The notes under the pieces are model-generated. The model was not told where the DNA came from. It ran no database searches and was given only the letters and a program-made list of their open reading frames with translations. From Toxotes chatareus (taxonomy: Eukaryota; Chordata; Actinopteri; Toxotidae): 64,000 nt of DNA. Positions 1 to 13,000 of this stretch are shown here, piece by piece. The stretch covers positions 9,568,170 through 9,632,169 of the forward strand of contig CM028888.1 in assembly GCA_016801885.1 (NCBI GenBank), written 5' to 3'. The position numbers and the translations under genes were made by a program. Position 1 is the stretch's first letter. The number at the start of each line of letters is the position of its first letter.

Positions 1-142
1 TTCTGTGGGCAGAGATGTGCTGTGCCCATAGACAGATATTAGATTTTCTGTTGGGAAAATTTAGTGAAACATTACTATTTGAAACAGGCCTTTTAAGATG
101 GCTTTGTAATATATATAATCTTTTCTGTCACTCCTCTTGCAG

Positions 143-2468
143 AGGTAATGGCCTCCATAAAGCAGTGGACCTGGTGTGTGATGACTATGGGATTGTCAAC
201 GCTCCATTTTCAGGAACTCTGGCGGGTCCAGTGAGTCAGAAAGACCCAGCAGGGAATCATTATGATGGGGTCAAACTTCTCAGTGATGGTAAGGAGGACA
301 AGATGTTAATACAGAACTTGAAAGGGAGCAGAGTACGTGAAAGAAACTTCTGAAGAATATTACTATTCAAAATTATAGGATCCAGTCTCTGAAAATTATA
401 TATCAACCAACACTGACATGGATAAAGTGAAGACTTTTGAGTGTGTCCGTCGACTACATAAAACCAAAGAGTTTATTCTTACTTAACAATAACTGTTTTG
501 ATAAATCAGACAAGACAAGACAAAGAAGCTACACTACTGGCTCTGTGAAGCTGTAATGCTCATTGTAAAGAAAACCAAACTGTTAGATAAATCATGATGG
601 TGTTTCCAGTTTCCAGAGACAATGGATGTCTGCAAAAATCTGGATGGTAATCCATCCAACAGTTGTCAATACATTTCACTGAAACCACAAAAAGACGAAT
701 ATCTGTAACAAATGCAAGGAAGCAGAGGTAGAGATTTCACTTAGCACCACTGGTGATGCTAGACAAAAAGTCAGGAAATAACCAACTTCACTAGGATTCA
801 TTCCTCTGGGTACCATGAATATCTGTTACATGGAAAACATCCAATAGTTGTTGAAATATTTCACTCGGGAACAAATTCCATCAAGAGGGCACTCTGATTT
901 CTGCTAAAACAGAAAATAATAAAAAGGCAGGTTTTGTTAAACCACTGAAATCTTGAACTGTTACCTCTGCAAGTTAATTCCTGTAATCTACACTGTGCGA
1001 GGCCATGGCCAGGTCAAAGGCGATGTTGGGTTGTTATGGTGGAGGCATTAGACAGGGATGAAAATGAGACGTGATTTAGAAGGATTAGTCAAGGTGCTGG
1101 AGAGGAGTGCTGGGACTCTACTGAACTCCTGGTTGCCTCTAACACCAGGACCCAGCTGCATGTGAAACCCCATCAAAGGCTGTTCGTGAGTAATGACCCC
1201 CACTAAGGGCCATCATTACAGAACAAAGGCATGCATCAGCGTTTATGTGTCTGTATCGATGGAGCCTGCAAGAAGAGCACACACATGCCTTTGTAATGTA
1301 CAGTATATTTGTGTATGTGTATGTGTATGTGCTTGTGAGTGTGTTTTGAGAGCATCCTGAGTTGATAAGACACTGGAGTGATGAGTAAACATCATTAGTC
1401 TTCATTCTGCCTCTACCCCTAATTGAACTGTATTATCAGAAGAACACATGTACTGTCAGCTCCTTTCATCTCCGGGTAAAGCACAGACATGATTAGACAT
1501 CACAGAGACACATTACCTTGCCATGATACCCACATTAATGCTGAGACACTGATCATTAGGAGATTGTAGGATTTAATGATGGTGCTTCACTTGTTGTAGA
1601 CTAGCCTACTTTTGGGTTGTTTGTTTCTAAGTTGGCAGCTTGTTTGTTTTTTGTCTGCAGCATAGTGAAAGGAAGATGCTAAGACGGTTCTCTTTCAGGG
1701 CATGGAGCCTATGCTGACCCATTTGGATTATAAATGAGCAATTTTAAGCCAGTTATCTCCACATTTCATATTTGTTGCGGGGCCTAGGAACATTTTCATC
1801 AACATGGGTCCACAATACATTTGTACAAATTGTATGCAGCACATTAAATGGGATTCATAGCTTTTAAAAAGGAGTTGCCCAAGGTGAAGGTGAACACTTT
1901 TTTTTTTTTTTTTCATCACTGACCAGCCATTAACTGATATTTTACACATCCATTCACCTGTGGGTTAGAAACAGCTTTCTCTTGAGATGTTCATTCAACT
2001 CAGGTTCATCCACTCTTTCCAGTGTTTAGAGCTTGAAAAGCATAGTTCTGTTTCTTGTGGAATCATTCTATGAAGGTGAAGTAATCATAACAACCTGACT
2101 TTACAGGTATAAATTAGCCTAAACTCCCTAAAATATTTAATTTTATTTAATAAAATATCACTGATCTACATTGGGTCACTCTTAGCATTTGCACAGTCTC
2201 TTTCTATCACAAAAATGGTAATATTATCCTCAAATTAAAAGGCATCTGCATTTAAAAACAAACAAACAAAAAACACTATCATCTTTCTTTGTCTAATCCA
2301 GTGCACTGTGTGAAGATCTTCAACATCCGTCCTTATCGTTACATCGGCCCTGTGGCTCGGGGAGAAGCCATGGGTTATCTGTTGCCGCTGCAGGAACGCT
2401 TCTCTGGCATCACCTCACACTTGGAGCTGCAAATGTGTGACGGCACTGATCCTTCACCTTTTATATAA
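143..2468 (+). CDS. lect2l: LECT2-like secreted protein, last two coding exons (5' partial)
   Basis: Two exons join in phase: 143-288 (acceptor cttgcag, donor gtaagg) and 2302-2468 (acceptor atccag, stop TAA). The junction codon is G|TG. The translation matches leukocyte cell-derived chemotaxin 2, a secreted M23-metallopeptidase-fold protein with cytokine/hepatokine roles. Family landmarks seen: HKAVDLVC (the HxxxD zinc motif and its cysteine), NAPFSG, HCVKIF, GYLLPLQERF and CDGTDP near the C-terminus. All three cysteines visible in this part of human LECT2 are kept. The usual C-terminal SHVH is SHLE here, so the second His of the HxH zinc motif is Glu. The signal peptide and N-terminal exons lie upstream of the window. 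The family call is firm. Which fish paralogue this is (lect2.1, lect2.2 or lect2-like) cannot be decided from this fragment. Confidence 0.85.
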
Positions 2469-3190
2469 ACCTGTAACTTTCAACTTTCATGAAACTTGTG
2501 ACCCCTCACCCTGTGAAACACTTAACAACTGACTCATGACCCTGTAAATTTTACCCCGGGTGCCTAATCATGATTATGATACCTTGTGTTAGTTCTTACA
2601 TTCGTTCTGTGTGTTTAAAATGAGCACCTTTTAATCGACAAGCCTGATACACAAATTTTCATATTACACTTAACATCTAGCCTATGAAGCAACAGTCTTG
2701 ATTCTTCAGTGTCTACCTAGTATAGCTGTACAAAATTTTGGTCTTGATAGTGATGGCATTTAAAAATGTCATCTTGAGAACAGCTTGAGAAATACATTGT
2801 TTTTGTCCTCCCTTATGGCAGCAATTTACTTAAGTACATTGTTCTTACAAACTTGTGATGGACTCATAGTTCTTTAATTCCATTTCTTAATGTTTTTTTT
2901 TAACCTTTTGTATATTTTTATATTATAATTTTTCCACTGAAAGCCTTTTTTTTTGGTAACTGACTCCAGTTACCAAAAAAAAAAAAAGGCTTTCAGTAAC
3001 ATTTGTAAGAATTATGACTCTTATATTCTTTTGTCTGCCTTCTTTATGAAAAATCTTCCACTCTTCTACATGGACTCATATAACCCATTTTACATAATCT
3101 CTTTATATTTGAATGATGCAATAAACTCTGGGTTTCATTTCTGCTTTTGATTAAAATGGTTCCTATTTCCATAACCCAGCTGGAAATAAA
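2469..3190 (+). other. Probable 3' UTR of the LECT2-like gene
   Basis: This AT-rich, non-coding stretch directly follows the stop codon. The first AATAAA hexamers downstream of the stop are at 3120-3125 and 3185-3190, which would give a 3' UTR of about 0.65-0.75 kb. It contains the foldback at 2937-2996. The extent is inferred from the hexamers only. Confidence 0.4.
2937..2996. repeat. Near-perfect inverted repeat (foldback hairpin)
   Basis: The left arm (2937-2962) reads CTGAAAGCC, nine T, GGTAACTG. The loop is ACTC. The right arm (2967-2996) reads CAGTTACC, thirteen A, GGCTTTCAG. The arms are perfectly complementary except for the length of the A/T tract (9 against 13). In RNA this would be a stem of about 26 bp with a bulge of four A. 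It lies inside the probable 3' UTR of the LECT2-like gene. Confidence 0.85.
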
Positions 3191-4700
3191 TGTGGACTGT
3201 GACAACTTTAAACTGGAGAGTCTCACAACATCATCACTTGTCATAAAAAGAAAACGATTCTCTTTTTCTCCCTAATGCAGCCATCGAATCCACTGCATTT
3301 CTGAAGGGGCAGGCTTCTGCAGATATGTGAGAACTGCCACATATACAGTATTAATGTAATGAGCACAACAGACCAAAAGATGGAGCCATTTTGCTACAAA
3401 AATGTCAGTAAAATCTTACAGTTGGTCATTAGTCTTTACACATATCTTCAATGTAAGACATGCTACAAATGTAATTGTAAATACTTTGAGTTACTTATAA
3501 AATAATGAAAGCTAAATCTGAAACTACAGCATAAAACTGCGTAATATAAACAGAGCACAAATCACATTGTTACACTTGTGAAGCACCAAAATTAGCACAC
3601 TGAATGACTGATAGACATTAACCACGTACAGATGTGAGGATAGCATGTGATGCAGCAGTGAGTCAAGCTTGACACTTCCTCTCTTTCACCCAAATTTTAT
3701 ATACAGCATATATACAATTTCAAATTTGCTCCATTGTAATGAATTAACAGGCTACCTACTGTAATGCCAATTTATCATATAGCCATATATTCTCTTATCA
3801 TACACTCGTATATTCTCATAAACTTGTATATTCAATTCTGTGTGAAGTACATATAACTTGACCTGAAGTGACCTAATGTGCTGAGTATGCTGTTCATTGT
3901 GCTTTGTGAGGACACCTGCTTGTGTCTTGGACAAAGACTGTCTATTCTTTATCTTTGTTGCTGTCCGGTGTCTCTGAGCATAACTTACACTTTATCTCAG
4001 TTGCTCATTAATTTTATCACTTGACCTCGAGCTTGTATTCTTTCCCTGCCATCCCTGCAATCCTGGTATGTGAGAAAGAGACATTAAAAGCCCTGGCAAC
4101 ATGGAGCTCGGGGTCAGACCTCTGTAGCATGGTGTTGCTGCGTGAGCTCTGTCCTTTCTGCAGAAATTGATTACTCTGAAGGTTTTATTTTGTAATAAAA
4201 CCTCAAAAGACAAAGATTGTCTAGGGAATTTTATTTCACTTCTCATCAGGTGGAAAGTGTTTTTCCACCACACCTACAGTAGAGACTTGCCCTGTTAACT
4301 AACTGTAAAGAGCAAACCTGTGGTGGACTTGGGCTGAAAATCAGGTAATGTTACTGTCCATATGTAATAGTGCAATCACTAGTCCAATGGTGAGCAAATG
4401 ACAAAATTAGCCGTAATTGCCATCAAACATTTTAATCCAGATTTCATGAAACTTTAAAGACATGCTGTTTCACTTTAAAGGATTAAAGTGGTCAGAGGTA
4501 ATGGATACATTAAAATTAAATAGAAACGTTATGGTCCTTGAGCATATGGCACTGCCTTTGAGTCCAGCCATTTTCTCTTTTATATGAATCCATAAAGATT
4601 TCTTCTCCATTTTCCCTTTTTGTTTTTTAATGAATGTGTGTCCTCTGCGGGTTACTGACATTGAAAGTGTTAGATACATCGATCAAAAATGTTCACACCC
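3191..4700. other. Intergenic AT-rich spacer
   Basis: I see no exon-like segment with matching splice sites and no recognisable RNA gene. The stretch around 3770-3840 repeats short TATA/CATA/TATTC words (a loose ATA-rich simple repeat). Open frames here are short and have no family resemblance. Confidence 0.4.
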
Positions 4701-5142
4701 ATGATACAAGCGTACTTGTGTGGATTGAACCCTCAGCTGCGTGATCCTGCAGCCTGTAGCTTTGCTCTGACGCTGTAGGGGTTGGTCCACTGAGCGTAAT
4801 GGTCGTCCCAGTTGCTCAAGTGGGGGTGGGCGAGCTGGGATAGGCTGGGAGTGAGGTAGGGAGCCGTCAGCGGGACGGCACAAGGCACAAGGCATAAGAA
4901 GTGGAGGGGGAAAACGAAGAACCGACCGAGTATTAACTTCTGAATGCTGGACAGGAAATTTGACGTAGCCAGCTTTACGGAAAATAGCATTTATTGCGCT
5001 CAGAGGTCGAGGATCTGAGCGGCGCGGATGACAAAGAAGCGTCGCCGGGCAAACTTTCTCAGCTGGGTTTGATTGCTCGTAAAAACCCAAGGGTGGGAAA
5101 TTCTGTTTTTCTTTTTAACGGAGACCTAAAGAAGCGGAGATC
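4701..5142 (+). promoter_or_regulatory. Probable promoter / 5' UTR of sh3pxd2b
   Basis: This is the stretch just before the Tks4 start codon. It has clearly more CpG and G+C than its surroundings (for example gcggcgcgg near 5018 and gcgtcgccggg near 5039), as expected for a CpG-type vertebrate promoter. No TATA box is obvious at a convincing distance. The transcription start is not fixed by sequence. An open frame on the minus strand across this region is a by-product of the base composition. Confidence 0.4.
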
Positions 5143-5214
5143 ATGCCACGGCGCACCGTGCAAGAAGTAACAGTGCAAGATGTCCAGAAGCGAAGGAATC
5201 CGAACAAACATTAC
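5143..5214 (+). CDS. sh3pxd2b: sh3pxd2b coding exon 1 with start codon
   Basis: The exon has 24 codons, beginning MPPRRTVQEV and ending NPNKHY, with donor gtacgt. The start is chosen because MPPRR and the following QKRRxPNKHY match the N-terminus of human Tks4. The next exon opens VYIIKVSW without a phase gap. It was too short to appear as a long open frame. Confidence 0.92.
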
Positions 5215-7010
5215 GTACGTATTTATTATTATCATTATTGTTATTATTATTATTATTATTATTATAAAACATCAAAACAACAGCACCTTGATGCTTGAAT
5301 TGAGCACAAGACCGAGATTTTATTTTGCAGCTCCTCATCCTTTCCTGTCGGGTAAAGTAAAAACAAAGAGAGTATCAAATTACAGTTGGCCAAGCCAGCC
5401 GAAACGGGACAGAGAAACATTCACAACATAGGAATTTTTTGAAAACTTCAATGACAGATTGTTAGCACCATAATCAATAGAGAAACCGATTTGTTACAGT
5501 ACAGTGAAGGAAAAGACAATGAACAGAGAAGTTTGACACCCTTGAAGAGAGACACGGTCTCTTTAAAGTTGTTCCTTGGTGTTTTCCTTACTGTTGAATC
5601 AGAGCGTAGAAAATAATGTCTGCTTTATCAGTTCTTTGTATATGGGTCAGAGATTTGACCAACAAACAAAAGTTTTTACTCCTCAGAGGATTTAGGGACA
5701 GTATTGTTGTTTTGGGTGCCATTAAGGAGCATCTGAGTGGATCTGGCTTATGTAACCTATGACCCTCCCTCACTCTACATATCTTCAAGTGACTCTCTGT
5801 AATTATGTATCACACGCATATATGTGAATATAAGCATTGTGCTACCAGAGCCAGCAATCCAACAGAATCTCCTTCAGGTCTGCTCGTATTCCTACTGCCA
5901 CGTGTGGGCCATCATAGAGGAAGGTCCCAGAAAACATCTTAATAGGCAAATTAGTCCAGTCTACAAACCATCCAGACTAATCCTCATGAGGATTCAGTTA
6001 AACGTGATTCATCCCAGCTTTGTCATGCCCCAGGCTTTCCAATTAAAAAAAAAAACAAAAAACCTGCAGGCACTGATAACCAGGAGGGCGTGATGGCAGT
6101 ACTCTGAAGGTCATCACAGTGAACCCAAGGCTATGTTTGAACAAGGGTAGGGTCTAAATATTACCATATGTCATGCTGCATTTGTAGTTTCATTATCTCA
6201 GTCTTGCGGGACACGTACAAGGTTCTTATTTATACCAGTTTTTATTTTGATCAGACATTCCAACTGTATTGATAATTAAAGTTTTGACACATAACAGCTG
6301 TCAATTTGCAGTGTATAGCTGATGTCAACATTAAAAGTGGCAATATCATCATGTCTGTAAAAGATAGAGAGTGATAATGCTGTTAATATTAACTGTGTCT
6401 GTTGGCATACAGTACAGTAATAGCGGATCTGTAGTATTACTATTGTCTCATTACTGTGCGTGGGGCAGGGAAAAAGTTGGTAGAGGAGAAGAATGTGTGG
6501 GTATTTTTCTACTTTCAACAATCCTCCCACACTGGTACTGCAGAGCTTGAGTGGGAGACAAGAATGTCAAAAAGACAAAGACAGATTTTTCATTTTTGTG
6601 CAATACATAAACAATGGAGCTTTCATCATTTTTGTTTGAAAGTGAATAGTAAGGGTGGGGTGGGGGGGGGGGGTACATGTGGGTTAATTTGTCTGCAAAC
6701 GTGCATTCAGCCGGTTTGAAGTAACACATATGACATCATATGATCCAGAGGGCCAACAGGGGAAGCCTCTGCCAAATCCATAGCAGGTGTTTGTGTTAGT
6801 TCCGTGTATACGGTGTGCGCCTGTGTGTGCCTTCATGTGCATATGTTGGTTTGCATCCATATATGTGTGGAAATGATGCCTGGGTCAAAGGACCAACAGA
6901 CCTTACACCGCTGTGAGTGTTAGTGGTCAAGGACACAGAGTTCTCCAGGTCCTGTGTCTTCTCCATCTGTCTGTTTGCTCTCTGGTGCAGCCCATGTTGT
7001 TTTGTGCCAC

Positions 7011-7046
<36 letters not shown>

Positions 7047-10000
7047 CTGGACACCGTAAACTTCACAGAACCCTGAGGTGTGGTTTAGAGGACAAAAAGC
7101 AGCTTAAAGCTTATCTGAGTTGAGCCTTTCGCAAAGAGAGGAAACTGAAAAATCACATTCGCAAGAGAATGAAATGAGAGGATTTTATCGCTAATATTAT
7201 TGTTTCATTGACCATAGCTAAAATTATAGTTTTCACCGTCTTCCTCTGACGTATGGCCTCAACCTCATTTGCCACTGTTGGTGTTGTAGTTTAAAGAGCT
7301 TATTTGTCTTATATACAAACTGTAGCAAGGGGAAAAAAACTCATTATACATCTTTTTGCACGTAACGACTCTTAATAGTTAAGAATTTGGTAAGTAGTGG
7401 TTGGCCACAGACAATGTTCTGAAAATAGTCCCTGTACTTAATATGCAGATGACCCTCCTTTCATTTAAGTTTACACACACAAGGAATTTGGAATAAATAT
7501 ATGACGTTTTGGTATATAACTCTTTTTATTAAATGAAGTTAGATTCCCTGCTGGCCTATATAACTCTCATAGTTGGTCCATCCGTGGCCATATTTGACTT
7601 AAGTGCCCCGAAAGAGAAAGTGAGGCCAGAGAAGGTCTGGGAATGGTGCCAACAGCATTCAGCCAGACACAGCGAGCCACCCGGGAGTTTCCAATCATCT
7701 CCCCGCCTCTCCCCTTGTTCGTTTTTAGGGAAGAAAATAAAGAACTGTATCTGTTGCCTACAGACTGCAGTGATTAGGCTAGATGCTTTTGGTTAAATGC
7801 TTTGTGATTTTTTTACCATTGATATGAGTTTGATGGAAGCTAAGGTTGGACATGTACGGGAGGATAATTTTCAACTTAACGTAGTGCAACAAATGATACA
7901 AAGGTAAAAAGAATTTATTCATGTATTCTAATGGTGTTATACATTAAGTTTATGGCATTAGGCTTCACATCAAACACGTGACCTGATGTTTACACTGGTG
8001 TGTTTACTACTCTGTTCTTGCTGGCTGTACCTGCTGCAGCAATGTTTCCTAAACAGCTGCAATTTTGAGAAGACAGCATAGTCAAAACGGATGTGTCCAT
8101 ACAGGATAATGACTTCCTCTTCAGCAGGAAGTGATGCAAAAGGACTGGGAAGTGAAATAATTGGATATCCCTGTTGCGTTCATGTGAACGGATAATGACA
8201 GTGACTGGTGCTCGATGTTGCCTGACAAGCATGCTGTCTGCTTTTCCTCACGCTACCCTCTCCAGGAGTCACAGCACTGCCAATTACTGGCACTATGAGT
8301 CAGGAGTGATGCCCCACGGGGGTTTGGATCATCAAGTGGTGAATGATAATGGTTATTTGTTGGTTCAAATGTTCCAGTTATTTTTATTTTTTGCTTTTCC
8401 AGGTTTACATCATCAAAGTGTCCTGGAGCGATGGCAGCACAGAAATCATTTACAGACGTTACAGCAAGTTCTTTGACCTACAGGTGAGTAAGTGTGTGAG
8501 CTGGTGCTTGTGAGATTGTATGTGAGTCTCTTTTCATACTGTAGATGTGTGTACAGTTGCGTGTTTTAGAGGGCATACCCTAGCATATGCTGGGAAGGGA
8601 AATGGAAGGTCTGTCTCCATACAACACTATCCACCCATATGACACTGGTAATTATATTGTGCGAGAGGAGCCGGAAAATGTCCCAATGCAGTTAACAGAG
8701 GACAGCGATGAATGCGACGACCGCACAGATGACCACAGAAATGTCAGAATCATTCTCAAACGTCATTCTGTCAGTGTGTATTGCAAGAGGAGGGAATCTT
8801 ATTAGTCTCCCAGTTTCCTTTCCTCTTTGGAAGGTAATGGATCTTTGGCCCTGGCCATATCTGAGCTTAGAGAGCATAGGCTCCAGGAAAGCCAGAAATG
8901 CAAATGCTTCTAATGAGCACATGGTCAATTTAGGCGAAGCATACTGTCATCCTAATTGGATTAAATGCCTTTTAATTGATTAGGATGGTCATAGCATCGG
9001 CAATGAAATAAAGTATTATAATGGTCCACCGAGGTTTTCTGAGCCTTCAAATGTAATGTTAACAAGAAGAATGTAAACTATTTCATTACTAATTTCATTA
9101 GTTTGACTTAAGAATATAAAAGCTGCCCACACTCTTACTCATATCACATTCATAATTGTTTTTTAATAGTATCACCTTTCTATTTGTTGAGGCCTTGCTT
9201 AAAGAAAAGTGCATGCATAGCTTTGAACTGTAATAAAAGTAGTGTAATGAAGGGAGAGTGGCTAAAACATTAAGTAAAGGCTGTTGTCTGCTCTGCACTG
9301 AATAGCACTGCAATAACAGCTGAAGAACTTCTTGTCTCCTCCCACACAAGCAAAGACCCCAATCCCTCTTCTTAATGAATTGTGGTCTACATGGACACAA
9401 ATAATAAAGTGGCATCTTCGTAAAAGAAACAAGAAAGATGGTACTCTAAAAGGGCACAAGGAGACGTGTAGTCAAGATCTTGTATATAAGTGGTATATAA
9501 ATGATCTAAAAGTTCTACTGAGGTCTGGCTAATATAATTACAGTTTGTATCACAGTGAATTGTCACATTTATCTCCATTGCTGAAAGTAACATTGTGTCT
9601 TTTTGTTGCTGTCGTGTGTGTGTATGTGTCTGTATATAGGACAGGATTAAGTAAATTGCTAAATTGCTAGATTGCTAGAATGAATAAATGACTGTACAAA
9701 TCATCGTTTGTGTGCTAGGAAACGGTTGCCTCTTAAATATTGATAAAACACAGTTAACTGTCGCCGATTATCATTTCATGCTTAGTTCATCCATACATCC
9801 ACCCATAAGCATTTTACCAGCACAAATCACTAGTAACATCAAATACTGACATGCAGTATTGGATCAATGCCGCTGAATCAGATGAGCATATATGAGATAT
9901 TTTCAGCAGGGGCATTCCCAGCTGGTGTTCACCCCTACCATGCTGTCAGCTGCTTCCTGGTGTGTTGACAGCCTGTGGGTGGGCTCTCAGTGGTGAGGGA

Positions 10001-13000
10001 GATGTAGATAAACCCAAGCCAATTTCTTATCTCCTGTTAGGTTTGGCAATAATAAGTCACCCTGAGGCTGTGGTATTTCTAACAGAAAAGTGGGAAGTTG
10101 GAATGCTCAAAGTCTCATCAGCTCCACAAAGCTAAAGGGATTATACATGTTTTATGTGCACACGTTGTTGTTTTTCGTAATCTTATTTTCCACACTGGAC
10201 TATTATGAGGAATAAGACAGTGGTTTGACATCATCAGCAGTGCTGGGATGTTTGGATGTTTTATATTTTAAACAGAGTGCAGACCTCTAAATATAGTTTG
10301 GGGCAACTAATATGCTGGAACCAAATGGAAATTTTAAAATAAGCTTCATTATCCTTCCAAATTATTAAGCAGCAGAATACATAAAGCTGATAAATCATCA
10401 TTCATCAAAATACTTGACCTGTGTTGATGCTATATGTGTATTTTTACTGCAAATAAACAAAACTCTACCAACCGGTGTATATGTTGTATCACGACAGTAG
10501 CAGAAATGAAAAGTAACCTGGAGTTGATAGAAGTATTTAAATCAAAATGCAAAACAATTATCAACACTAACAGGCAATAAAGCTTGTGCAACTTACCCAA
10601 ACTGCAGCAGCGAGTCCCTCCAGAGCTCACAGGCAGCAGGAATCAGGAGGAATATCCACAGGCTTACAGGCACTGAGTCTACTGGCTGCCTCTGGCTCAG
10701 CAGTGAGTGCACGCAGCTACGATAAAAACAGAGGGGAAAACATGTCAGCCACTCGCTGCTTAAAGCAAGCCAAACTTTATCACACACTTCTCAAGTGAGC
10801 TTTTAACATTGTTTAGTAATGCTTTCATTAGGCTGGCAGTTACTTTGGTAACATGTAAAGGGTGAGTAGGCAGGAGAAGGTGGAAGCTTTTGTAAGCATC
10901 AGACTTAGAGTGTGGGCTATTTATTGGCAGCAGTACATACCAATGTAAACTTGATTTGCATGGAACTCACAAAAGATTAGCTGGTAGAAAAGATTAGTTG
11001 GTTCATTTTGGGCCAGCTTTAATCGTCAGTTGTCATCCCAGGTGCCTGTCCAGGATAGTGACGTAGAGCTGAGTCACTCAATTCCTGTCATTACCATTTC
11101 TTCATTTCCTGTCATCCTCTTTTGCTTTCCTCCACCGTATCCTGTTTTTTTCCCCCGTCTGCTCTGGTCATCTCTCATTCTGTAGCTTGACGTTGTTGTC
11201 TTGCCTTGTGATTCAGGAGGGGTTCCTATGAACAGAGCAAAGATAAACCTTTAAAAAAAAAAACAACAACACAGTCCAAAGCCTGAGAAACAGACAGGAA
11301 GTGTTATTCACCACATCCCGTCACTACAGCTGATGTTTTAGTTCATCCAAGGCAACATGTGCTGTTTGTGTGGTCACTGACCACAGACAGTTTATTCACA
11401 AGGTATGAGTTCAGTATGATTACAACATTTATTTAGGGGATTTTCCATCATCATTATTTCAATCCACATATACACATTTTATATTCAGATGGCACATTAT
11501 AGGTTACATTTCTTTTATAAAACAGGTAAAACCCAGACAGTGAGCCTGATGATAAGATGAAAAACACAGAGGATGTTACTAGATAGTTGTAATATTAATA
11601 CTAATTTGCATTCCCTCACCTTTTTATAAGACGTTCTGTTGCTTTAAGTCACCCAGTAATGATTCTCCTGCCAGAAGTATTTACCTGTTTATGGAGGTGA
11701 TAAACAAAACAGGGTTAAGTCCACCATATCAAATACATGCTCTGGAGTAAAGCTTGCGTCATGGCTTATACATCTCTCTAATTACTGATGTCATGCATGT
11801 CTGATGACATACACTTCCTGAGAATACTTGATTTAGAGCAGACGTTCTTCTCACCTAAGATATTTCTGCTACTTCTCACCCAGATTTTTCCTGTAACACC
11901 CAAACCAGAGTGTCTGTGTAGTTGGGAGTTAAGTATCCCTTGTTGCGTACAGAAGAAGGACTCCTATGCTGACGCAGAATTGTTGCCTGCGCTGACACAT
12001 AAATGTATATAAAGCAATGTATATGTTTAGTCTTGTAAGCTGTTGAATGCAGAGCGAAAACACTGAGCAATTAGCATTTTAACACAAAACCTGTTTCTCC
12101 CTGTTTCAGTGTGTTGAATTGTGAACAGAAATAGACTGAACTGTTGCTTCAGAGAGATGGAAAGTGCAGAGGTTTTTGGTTTTTTTTGCCATGGGGTCAT
12201 CCTAGCAGCTTTGCAGTTTTATTTCCATGTCACTAAGAACAGTTTCCATGCTGCACACGTGTCCACTCAACTTCACAAGCTTAGTCTTCCAGCATACCCA
12301 GTCACTTTGGATACAGGATACACTTTTACTTTAAAGCTGTTGGGAAAAAATCCAATACATCACTACTTGTTTATTCAGAGTTGCACAGCTGTCACATATT
12401 TTCCATCTACAGTAATCTAGTAGCAAAACATTTTAAAGGGGTCCAGATTATTTTGCTTAGGGCAGTGGGGCTTCTTATTTCCTTCATATGCGAACTATGT
12501 ACCTTTGGTCATTTACATAAAAATTTTATTAAGCGTATTTCACTTTTAGTGAAATACACTTAATATCCAAACATCCAAAGCTATAAATCATTATAGCACT
12601 CTTATTACATGTTCTTATTTGTATTTGTTTGTTTATGACTGCTGGGGATGGTCAAGTCTGACATGGGAGTTGTTTTTTGTTGTGCCGCACTCTGGGTCCT
12701 CAGTCATTTGCGTTGATCTATATTTATTGGGATTGGCAAGCATTATTTGCAACTGTCTTTTAAATAACTATCCTTGGTTGGGTCCTGTTTTAGGGAAATG
12801 AGTTGTTGCAAATGACAGTTGATATTCTGACCACATGCATGTCTCCACCTTTTAGTGGCAAAAAAACAAACTGATTGAACCTCCATCTGCTGGTGCTACA
12901 AAATACCATAAGACTGGGATGTTGTGCTTCAGGCTTTGTGATAGGGTGGTGTCCATGGTGTATCCAGCCACTTGTCTAGTGCATGCTGGGATAGTCTCCA

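Larger units (their letters stand above)
5215..8402 (+). other. sh3pxd2b intron 1
   Basis: This is a 3.2 kb intron. It holds the ATT repeat at its 5' end, a G-rich tract at 6653-6673 and a (CA)n tract at 7016-7044. I see no other exon or RNA gene. Confidence 0.7.

Noticed and set aside
4683..5090. 135-codon open frame on the minus strand
   Set aside because: It lies in the CpG-richer promoter region of sh3pxd2b, two overlapping frames are open at once, and there is no recognisable domain.
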